Positions 42,006 to 47,762 of a stretch of 47,762 nt of DNA are shown in pieces. Numbering within the stretch: position 1 is the first letter of the stretch; the number at the start of each line of letters is the position of its first letter. The notes beneath the pieces are model-generated. The model did not search any database. It was not told the DNA's origin and saw only the letters and a list, made by a program, of their open reading frames with translations. Both the position numbers and the translations under genes were made by a program. Location: the NCBI GenBank assembly GCA_013289695.1, contig JABCZK010000038.1:1-47762 (forward strand), read 5' to 3'. This DNA is from Acidobacteriota bacterium. Its GTDB lineage: Bacteria > Acidobacteriota > Terriglobia > Acidiferrales > UBA7541.

Positions 42006-42461
42006 ATGGCCAAACATAAGCCAAAGATTTTATTCCTCTCGACTGGTAACGCAACGCGCAGCCTCATCGCCGAGGGTTTTCTGCTCAATCTTACGGGTGA
42101 CCAATTTGATGTAGCGAGTTCGGCGGCCGAGCACGGCCCCTTGAATCCCTTAGCAAATGAAGTCATGAAGGAAGCAGGCATCGACATCTCGGCCCACGAG
42201 CCGAAGAGCATCGGGCAATCAGTTAAAGAAAGTTTCAGCTACGTGGTTGCCATCTGTGATTCGACCAAGGAACGGAGTCCGGTATTTCCCTTTACCCTTC
42301 ACCTTCTACGCTGGAGTATCGCCGACCCAAGTACGGATGGTGGATTGCTCGGGCAGCAAGCAGAAGTTTTCCGGCGGGTGCGAGATGAGATCAAGGACAA
42401 GGTAAGGCAATTCGTATCGGATATAGCACAAATAAAAGCAAGTGAACTTTCCATCGCTTAG
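42006..42461 (+). CDS. ArsC / low-molecular-weight phosphatase-like protein lacking catalytic Cys
   Basis: 151 residues with the thioredoxin-coupled arsenate-reductase / LMW-phosphatase fold. The P-loop, normally CTGNSCRS, reads STGNATRS at 12-19: the nucleophilic Cys is Ser12 and the second Cys is Thr17. The redox Cys region, normally ESCPVFP, reads ERSPVFP (Ser91). The general-acid Asp in WSIADPS is kept. Only one Cys (84) remains, in AICDST. It therefore cannot use the known mechanism and may act as an anion-binding or regulatory protein. AGGAGG precedes the ATG at four to six bases. It lies in the tRNA-His island with no other ars genes nearby. Confidence 0.85.
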   Translation: MAKHKPKILFLSTGNATRSLIAEGFLLNLTGDQFDVASSAAEHGPLNPLANEVMKEAGIDISAHEPKSIGQSVKESFSYVVAICDSTKERSPVFPFTLHLLRWSIADPSTDGGLLGQQAEVFRRVRDEIKDKVRQFVSDIAQIKASELSIA

Positions 42462-42666
42462 GGATCCGGGTGGAGCAAAATGCGAAAGCGTTCACATCCG
42501 CAAGGAATTCTATCTTCCGTGTGACTAATCTTGCGTGGGCGTAGCGTTCTCAGAGCACGCCACGAAGCATCCGCACTCTCGTCATCGTCCTGCCTAATGT
42601 GTGCGGTCTTGAACAGACGCAGCAGATCGGGGCCTGTTAAATTGGCGTCGCTTGGGGTGCAACATC

Positions 42667-43683
42667 ATGGCTAGAAGAAGTGGTATCGTCCCGCCGAAAA
42701 CCGCGACGGAATTTACGTTCAAGACCCTCTCATGTCTCGCCGCAAGCGCGGCGATTCTTCTTGGTGCATTTACGTCGTTCGCAGGGAAACGCCCGGCACC
42801 GTCCATTCTGGCAGCCGAGACCACAGAGCTCGAAATGCAGGTCCTGCTGGATCGGGCCGACTTCTCGCCGGGTGAGATCGACGGAATCGGCGGTGAGAAC
42901 AGCAGCAAGGCCCTGGCGGCGTTCCAGGCCCAGCGCGGGCTTGTTCCAGGCTCGCGGAACCGTGCGGTGGTGCTCCATGCGCTCGCGGCTGCTGCCGTCG
43001 TTGAGCCGATTGTCTCCTATACGATCACTACTGAAGACGCGGCAGGGCCGTTCAGCGAGAAGATTCCGAAGAACATGATCGAGATGTCGAAACTTTCACA
43101 CCTTTACTACACATCCGTGCTGCAGGAGCTGAGCGAGAGATTTCATTCGGCACCGGCCCTGCTTAACCGCCTAAATCCCAGCACCGGTTTCACAGCGGGC
43201 GAGCATATCAGAGTGCCCAATGTGGCGCGTAGTGAACGAGAGGCACTGGGGCCCCAACGGGCCCGTTCTGGAATGGTCAAGGTGGTTGTCTCGAAGAAGG
43301 CGTCGGTCCTGAGAGTTTATGACGGGAAAGGGCAGGTCATTTTTTTCGCCCCTGTGACCAGCGGCAGCGTGCACTTTCCGCTCCCGTTCGGAAATTGGAA
43401 GGTCACTGAGATCCTGCGAAATCCAACCTACGACTATAATCCCGACCTGTTTTGGGACCCCAATCCCGCCAGTGCCAAGGCGACCATCGCGGCGGGCCCG
43501 AACAATCCAGTGGGCGTCGTGTGGATTGGCATAAGCGATCCCCATTACGGGATCCACGGCACGCCTGATCCGGGAGAGATCGGCTATTCCCAGTCCGACG
43601 GGTGCGTGCGGCTCACAAACTGGGACGCCAGTAGACTCGCCGGCCTGGTAACAAAGGGCACGCCGGTGGTCTTCGAGAAATGA
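42667..43683 (+). CDS. L,D-transpeptidase with peptidoglycan-binding domain
   Basis: 338 residues: an N-terminal hydrophobic segment (LSCLAASAAILLGAFTSFAG), a PG_binding_1-like domain (LEMQVLLDRADFSPGEIDG, NSSKALAAFQAQRGL), then a YkuD catalytic domain that cross-links or anchors at peptidoglycan. The active site reads YGIHGTPDPGEIGYSQSDGC followed by VRLTNWDA: the conserved His and catalytic Cys are present, with Ser-Asp-Gly-Cys in place of the common Ser-His-Gly-Cys. The ATG at 42667 is chosen over an upstream TTG (42652). The stop overlaps the start of the M23 gene (ATGA), suggesting coordinated wall remodelling. Confidence 0.9.
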   Translation: MARRSGIVPPKTATEFTFKTLSCLAASAAILLGAFTSFAGKRPAPSILAAETTELEMQVLLDRADFSPGEIDGIGGENSSKALAAFQAQRGLVPGSRNRAVVLHALAAAAVVEPIVSYTITTEDAAGPFSEKIPKNMIEMSKLSHLYYTSVLQELSERFHSAPALLNRLNPSTGFTAGEHIRVPNVARSEREALGPQRARSGMVKVVVSKKASVLRVYDGKGQVIFFAPVTSGSVHFPLPFGNWKVTEILRNPTYDYNPDLFWDPNPASAKATIAAGPNNPVGVVWIGISDPHYGIHGTPDPGEIGYSQSDGCVRLTNWDASRLAGLVTKGTPVVFEK

Positions 43684-44294
43684 TCCATGCGGGCGTGCAG
43701 ATGACGAACTGGGGTCTCGTTGATCTGTTGAGTATTCGACGCGGTATATGGTCCTCCCGGATGAATCGTCTTAGAGGAATGGGCTTGAAGCTCTGCATTT
43801 TTATTCCTGTAGTTTTCCTATCGGTTGCAGCTTTTGGCGGGACCTCGTCGATTCTCGAGATGAGTCCCCCCATCAGCGGGCTCACGCTGGCGAATCTGCG
43901 AGATACGTTTGAGGAATTTCATAACGGACACCGGCACGAGGCGATCGACATTATGGAGCCGAGCGGAACACCCGTGCGTGCGGTGGTGCCCGGAACCATT
44001 CAAAAATTGTTCTTCAGCGTACCGGGCGGCAACACTATCTACCAGTTCGATGAAGTGGGAGAGTATTGCTACTACTACGCGCACTTGGAGCGCTATGCGG
44101 AAGGGTTGCACGAGGAAATGTCGGTCCAGCCTGGAGACATCATCGGTTTTGTGGGTTCGACAGGAAATGCGGATGAACGCGCACCGCATCTGCATTTTGC
44201 AATTTTCGCGTTGGGGCCGGAAAAACGGTGGTCGAGAGGGATGGCCGTAAACCCCTATCCTGGTCTGGTCGCTGCGGTGAAGCGGGTCAAATAG
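43680..44294 (+). CDS. M23 (LytM-type) peptidoglycan endopeptidase
   Basis: 204 residues at most. The zinc site is complete: His and Asp in HRHEAIDIMEPSG and the HxH in APHLHFAIF, with VRAVVPGTIQKLF and MSVQPGDIIGFVGSTGNAD as in M23 peptidases. A signal-like segment (LKLCIFIPVVFLSVAAFGG) begins only about 35 residues in, so the true start may be ATG 43761 or 43779 (the latter behind AGAGGA). The ATG at 43680 is attractive because it overlaps the transpeptidase stop. It would cut peptide cross-links that the neighbouring L,D-transpeptidase makes or replaces. Confidence 0.88.
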   Translation: MIHAGVQMTNWGLVDLLSIRRGIWSSRMNRLRGMGLKLCIFIPVVFLSVAAFGGTSSILEMSPPISGLTLANLRDTFEEFHNGHRHEAIDIMEPSGTPVRAVVPGTIQKLFFSVPGGNTIYQFDEVGEYCYYYAHLERYAEGLHEEMSVQPGDIIGFVGSTGNADERAPHLHFAIFALGPEKRWSRGMAVNPYPGLVAAVKRVK

Positions 44295-44619
44295 CGAAAG
44301 ATCTCATCCTCTTGGCGGCCAAAACGAGGCCCGTCTCCAGTGCCCGGTAACGCTTACCAGTTAGCCTGCCGCGCTGCTGGTGCGGATTGCTGGTGATAAA
44401 GCGATTTATCGCTAGTAATGCCTGACCACACATACCATCGTTTGACTTCCTGGTGATGATTGCGCGGAGCGGCGCCTTCAGTCTGCCCCGCAACTGTGCA
44501 TGACGGGCGTGCGCCGCGCCTGCTATGACGGGCAACGCGGATTCGGGAGGTTCGCGAGGTAACAGGGCAGTCGGAACCCATGATACTCATACACCGTTCT
44601 CAGCACATGTTGTTGGAAC
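44295..44619. other. Intergenic, no gene seen
   Basis: 325 bp between the M23 gene and the convergent PEP-CTERM gene. It contains a small perfect hairpin, AGCGAT-TT-ATCGCT at 44400-44413, but no supportable coding sequence. Confidence 0.4.
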
Positions 44620-45417
44620 TTAGAAGGCCTGTCGGGAGTCCGCCCGGAAAGCGCGACGGCGGAAGAGAAGCAGTGAACCGATGCCGACCGTAAGAAGGAC
44701 AATCGTTCCCGGTTCCGGTGCCGGCGTGGGCGAGCCGCTGAGGCTCATTGTCGCCGAGAAGGTACTGTCGATGTAACCGTTGGTCGCCAAATCGCCAAAT
44801 TCTTCCTGAAAAGGGGTGCCGAATTGGGACGTAAAATTTCCCAGCCAAGTCACTCCCGGCGCATCGCCAATGCCTTCAAACGCCCAAGTCATCGTAGCCT
44901 GTCCCGGGACCGGAGGGTCGTTCACAAAATTGAACGGCGAACCTGGGAGCGTGCAAACTTGGCCGACGGTCGGCGCTGACGTGCATTCCGCCGAGGAGAA
45001 GACTCCGGGAAGAATTTCGGTAAGGGTGAGGGTGGTCGTGACGCCTCCGTTGTTGAACGTCATAAACGGCACGCTGATGGCACTGCCCACAGCGTCTGGG
45101 GGGTCCTGCAAAGAGGCGACATTGGCGCCTTCATTCCCGGCAATCGCCACTGGAATATCGCCATTCGGCAAACCCGTCGCGGAGATATCGACCTTTCCGT
45201 TGGTTGTTCCGCCGCCGTCCTGCCAGAAGATGCACGAAGTGTTCGCCGGACAGGTTCCGGCGGGCGTGACTACTGCTGTTGCCTCAGGGTTCGTGACGTA
45301 GACGGTGCCGCTGATATCAAAGGTGCCGTGCGTAATGCCGTCGGCAAAAGCCGCTTGAACGAAGCCGGCAAATAGGAAGGCTGCAACAAGAAACTGAGTC
45401 GGTTTCGGAAGAATCAT
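44620..45417 (-). CDS. PEP-CTERM sorted exported protein
   Basis: 265 residues with a signal peptide (PTQFLVAAFLFAGFVQAAFA), a beta-rich body of unknown function and a classic C-terminal sorting tag: PAPEPGT, a hydrophobic span (IVLLTVGIGSLLLF) and RRR. The protein should be processed by an exosortase and delivered to the cell surface or extracellular matrix; no exosortase gene is in the window. Four Cys occur in two pairs (CPANTSC, and two near SAECTSAP and QVCTLPG). The frame extends to 45471, but the ATG at 45417 begins the signal peptide. Function of the body unknown. Confidence 0.85.
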   Translation of the reverse strand: MILPKPTQFLVAAFLFAGFVQAAFADGITHGTFDISGTVYVTNPEATAVVTPAGTCPANTSCIFWQDGGGTTNGKVDISATGLPNGDIPVAIAGNEGANVASLQDPPDAVGSAISVPFMTFNNGGVTTTLTLTEILPGVFSSAECTSAPTVGQVCTLPGSPFNFVNDPPVPGQATMTWAFEGIGDAPGVTWLGNFTSQFGTPFQEEFGDLATNGYIDSTFSATMSLSGSPTPAPEPGTIVLLTVGIGSLLLFRRRAFRADSRQAF

Positions 45418-45870
45418 TGGAGCCCCCGCTTCATTCAATCGCGCGTTTGAATCTAAAGGAGTGTCCAGCAAACAATAAACGTGGACAGGATTTAAATCAC
45501 ATCAACGCAGCTTTGCAAGTACCAAATTTCAATTGTGAGTACTAGGCCCAGGGGCGTGTCTGGTCAGCTCCTTTAGAATTCACGCGACCGACGGCTCTGC
45601 TTTGCCGGAACACTAATTGCCTCTGGCTTGTTCGATTAGGTCAACATTCCGATTCGCCCACTCTGTGTATAACATGAAAAGTCAGCACGTCCGCCAGATT
45701 GTGCCCGATCACTCGTCATCGGACATTTTCGCGGCTAGGACTCAACTTTTCCGATGACTGCGATAATCAGGAGTTGACGCGCCGGTACCGACCTACGGTA
45801 GATTCTCAAGCGTCCCAAAAATATAAGCTGTGCCCGTGTTAGCGGTGTCTAATCGCTAGACCCTAGGCTC
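45418..45870. other. Intergenic with one copy of a repeat
   Basis: About 450 bp without a gene I can support. It holds the first copy of an imperfect repeat (45704-45750) that recurs after the next gene, and AT-rich promoter-like sequence near 45826 (AAAATATAAG). Confidence 0.45.
45704..45750. repeat. Imperfect direct repeat, copy 1
   Basis: Begins CCCGATCACTCG and contains CGGACATTTTCGCGGCTAGG. About 90 percent identical to copy 2 at 46407-46455, with small indels. The two copies flank the small membrane-protein gene in direct orientation. Confidence 0.7.
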
Positions 45871-46404
45871 ATGGCCCAAGAAGCCCACTTTCGGAAGCTA
45901 TTGCCCATCGCACAAACTCTCGTAGCCGCAGTTTTTGGCGGATGGGGGTTATGGTTACGGGACTCAATCATAGGGAACTCGCTCGGCTGGAATTCAACGC
46001 TAAGATTTCATGTTTGGCCGTGGCCGTTCAAGTTCGCGGCTATTCTAAACATGCCAGCACTTATTGCGGGCGGACTCGTGTCGTGGCCCCTTGACTCACT
46101 GAAACCCGGACTCCCTGAGTCGGTTTCGATGTTACCGACGTTGCTGTTTGTTCCGTTGCTTTGGTATTGGGTCGGCTCATGCGTAGACAGAACCGGCAGG
46201 TCCACACGCAACAGAAACAGTGGGCTGGTATTCTCGATTTCGTTCCTGCTCTTCGCGCTGGTTTGTGCAGGGGCGGCATTAATTTCCGCATTTATTGGAA
46301 GCTATACGAGCTACCTTTTCTTTGGCATTGCCATTTTGTTGACTGTGGCACTTGGGGTGACAGCGTACTCAGCTTTGAGAAAACGCAAGGCGAAAGTCGC
46401 TTGA
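45871..46404 (+). CDS. Hypothetical multi-pass membrane protein
   Basis: 177 residues with about four hydrophobic spans: LVAAVFGGWGLWLRDSIIG, FKFAAILNMPALIAGGLV, LPTLLFVPLLWYWVGSCV, and a long C-terminal pair (VFSISFLLFALVCAGAALIS, LFFGIAILLTVALGVTAY). It ends in a positively charged tail (RKRKAKVA). No family is recognised. The ATG has no clear Shine-Dalgarno. The gene sits exactly between two copies of an imperfect 47-bp repeat, which suggests that gene and repeats moved or duplicated as a unit. Confidence 0.6.
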   Translation: MAQEAHFRKLLPIAQTLVAAVFGGWGLWLRDSIIGNSLGWNSTLRFHVWPWPFKFAAILNMPALIAGGLVSWPLDSLKPGLPESVSMLPTLLFVPLLWYWVGSCVDRTGRSTRNRNSGLVFSISFLLFALVCAGAALISAFIGSYTSYLFFGIAILLTVALGVTAYSALRKRKAKVA

Positions 46405-46406
46405 CT

Positions 46407-46455
46407 CCCGATCACTCGCGTCACCGGACATGTTCGCGGCTAGGACTTCACTTTG
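46407..46455. repeat. Imperfect direct repeat, copy 2
   Basis: CCCGATCACTCG...CCGGACATGTTCGCGGCTAGGACTT..., the second copy of the repeat at 45704, starting three bases after the membrane-protein stop. Part of it may be the decayed end of an older coding or repeat element. Confidence 0.7.
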
Positions 46456-46515
46456 ACGGTAAGGGCATCTAGATTATGAATGGAGTGTACTCGGTTTCGT
46501 ATGGCAAAAACTGCC

Positions 46516-47403
46516 TTACTTCCGAGGGTCTGAGTTTTCAGCGCGAAGACGAGCTTTGAATTCATCGAACTCCGGCGTCGAGACTATCGCATCCGACTGA
46601 GGCGGCAAAGTTGTGGAGATTTCGTGTCGCAAAGCCGCGAGTCGTTCGTCCACAGAAGGGAATGAACGGAGCGGTTCAAAGACTCCGTGGTCGGGCGCGG
46701 AACTGGCATTACCGATCCGCTGGACCAGGTTCATTAAGCACTTCGGATCGTAGCCCGCTTTGTACATGTACTGCACGCCAAAATAGTCCGCATCCATTTC
46801 ATCTTCCCGTCGCATCAACGCAATCTGCACTAAAACCGCTTGGGAGGCAGCGGTCCCAGTCGAATCACCAGTCGCCACCTTCGCGGCTGGCGTGATAGCC
46901 ATATTTGTGATTCCACCCTTGGTTGCGAGCATCGTGGCAGAACGTAGCGCCGTGTGAGCGATACCGCGTGCGATCACACTTGCCAGTTCCGCGTCACCTT
47001 CCAACTCAAGAAGTAATCCACGACTGACGTACTGGTAGCCTCCCGGAAGAGTGAAAGCGTTTACGTCATCGCTATCAATCACCGCGACGGTAATCGGCAT
47101 TTGCGCGTCCGAATTTTTGGCGAGATTCCGAGCCACGCGCTCGATGTACTCCGTCACCGTCGGATCGTACAGAAACTTGTAAGACCTTTCCATTTCGCCC
47201 GCAAGCGTTTTGCCGAGTTCTTTTTCCTTTTCGGGGGAGTAGAAATTGGGGCCGTGCTCGATGCGCCGATGTCCGATTGCATTGATATCGGCGTCCGATT
47301 TGGAGCGATGGATGTGCGGAGGGGGCGATGCCAGTGCGCTGTATCCAGACGAGGGAACGGCAAGAGCTAGAACCATCAGCAAGTTCAGTAGCCGGATGCT
47401 CAT
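46516..47403 (-). CDS. M48-family protein with lost HExxH (pseudopeptidase)
   Basis: 295 residues with signal peptide LLNLLMVLALAVPSSGYSALA. The fold markers of BepA/LoiP-type M48 periplasmic proteins are present: EKEKELGKTLAGEMERSYKF, VAVIDSDDVNAFTLPGGYQY, VSRGLLLELEGDAELASVIA and the downstream EDEMDADYFGVQYMYKAGYDP. At the catalytic helix, however, where AHEIGH is expected, the sequence is ARGIAH (146-150): the first His is Arg and the Glu is Gly. Zinc-dependent proteolysis is therefore unlikely; a chaperone-like role remains possible. The ATG at 47403 begins the signal peptide; the longer frame to 47472 is rejected. Confidence 0.85.
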   Translation of the reverse strand: MSIRLLNLLMVLALAVPSSGYSALASPPPHIHRSKSDADINAIGHRRIEHGPNFYSPEKEKELGKTLAGEMERSYKFLYDPTVTEYIERVARNLAKNSDAQMPITVAVIDSDDVNAFTLPGGYQYVSRGLLLELEGDAELASVIARGIAHTALRSATMLATKGGITNMAITPAAKVATGDSTGTAASQAVLVQIALMRREDEMDADYFGVQYMYKAGYDPKCLMNLVQRIGNASSAPDHGVFEPLRSFPSVDERLAALRHEISTTLPPQSDAIVSTPEFDEFKARLRAENSDPRK

Positions 47404-47762
47404 GGCAGGTCTCGGACCTATTTGATTTCTAAATGTAGCACCCAACCGCAACCCATCACCCGCCTTACGCATAGGAACTGACGCATCTCGAGTTTACGCA
47501 GTCTGATGCCCAAAAGCGCCCGATAAGTTCTATAAAGGAAGAAGTCAAGAAAAAACACTTCTCCCTCGGCTGGAAGTTTTCTTGCTTCTCAGCCCATACG
47601 ATCGAGCGAGAGTTGTTCTGACCTACCGCCCCATATGCTCGGTTGCGGGGCACTGTGCTCCAGCGGTTTGGGTTTTCTCTACCAGCGGTTTTCATCGCTT
47701 CTTGGCAACGAAGCCTGTCTGTTCCGAAACCAGCAAAGCAGAACGTGGTCAAATTTGGCGAC
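47404..47762. other. Window end, no supportable gene
   Basis: 359 bp upstream of the M48-like gene. A 95-codon minus-strand frame (47752-47465) is open, but its translation is not family-like and its start is not supported, so I leave it uncalled. Confidence 0.35.

Noticed and set aside
47465..47752. 95-codon minus-strand frame at the window end
   Set aside because: The translation is not family-like, has an unsupported start and overlaps the upstream extension of the M48-like gene.
1..47762. CRISPR arrays, rRNA genes, complete insertion sequences
   Set aside because: No regularly spaced repeats, no rRNA signature sequences and no transposase genes with terminal repeats were seen anywhere in the window.

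Overview
The window looks like chromosomal DNA of an Acidobacteriota bacterium (Terriglobia-like). It is GC-rich and carries family combinations typical of that phylum: two very large Oar-like TonB-dependent receptors with a carboxypeptidase-regulatory N-terminal domain, VWFA-related proteins of the acidobacterial type, DUF5666, a PEP-CTERM protein and many Gly-rich secreted proteins. All identifications come from reading translations and nucleotide patterns; no database search was run.

Layout. (1) 1-3600 looks like the worn end of an integrated island: two small hypothetical genes, a 3' fragment of an alginate-lyase-like gene, a zinc alcohol dehydrogenase, and the C-terminal scrap of a tyrosine recombinase ending a few bases from the 3' end of tRNA-Pro(TGG). 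(2) 4047-13361 is an envelope cluster: a Gly-rich beta-propeller-like secreted protein, a TonB-dependent receptor translationally coupled to a VWFA protein, and a second, convergent VWFA protein. (3) 13799-16115 holds a secreted aldose 1-epimerase and an aldo/keto reductase. (4) 16175-19445 is a siroheme-dependent sulfite reductase operon (reductase, precorrin-2 dehydrogenase, uroporphyrinogen-III methyltransferase). It is preceded by a 30-codon leader peptide with nine Cys codons, a candidate antiterminator and an intrinsic terminator, which together read as a cysteine attenuator. (5) Divergently, 19881-23676 is a bufferin-type operon: a Cys-rich precursor (BufA2-like), MNIO maturase (DUF692), BufC-like partner (DUF2063), DoxX protein and a secreted HExxH peptidase. 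(6) 23687-35259 holds a RecQ-like helicase, DinB-like protein, PilZ protein, a ClC transporter/TPR/NarL-type two-component operon, a MerR-TPR fusion and a DUF885 peptidase. (7) 35387-39760 is a DUF5666 plus TonB-receptor pair. (8) From tRNA-His(GTG) at 40030 a second island-like region runs to the end. It holds a frameshifted tyrosine recombinase, an ArsC-like protein without its catalytic cysteines, an L,D-transpeptidase overlapping an M23 peptidase, a PEP-CTERM protein, a small membrane protein between two copies of an imperfect repeat, and an M48-family protein that has lost HExxH.

How the parts may work together: the strongest new signal is the divergent block 16175-23676. One arm makes sulfide and cysteine and appears to sense cysteine supply through ribosome stalling on a Cys-rich leader. 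The other arm makes a Cys-rich, probably copper-binding, modified peptide. The two share a 435-bp intergenic region. The two tRNA genes with recombinase sequence at their 3' ends bracket an apparently stable 36-kb backbone segment.
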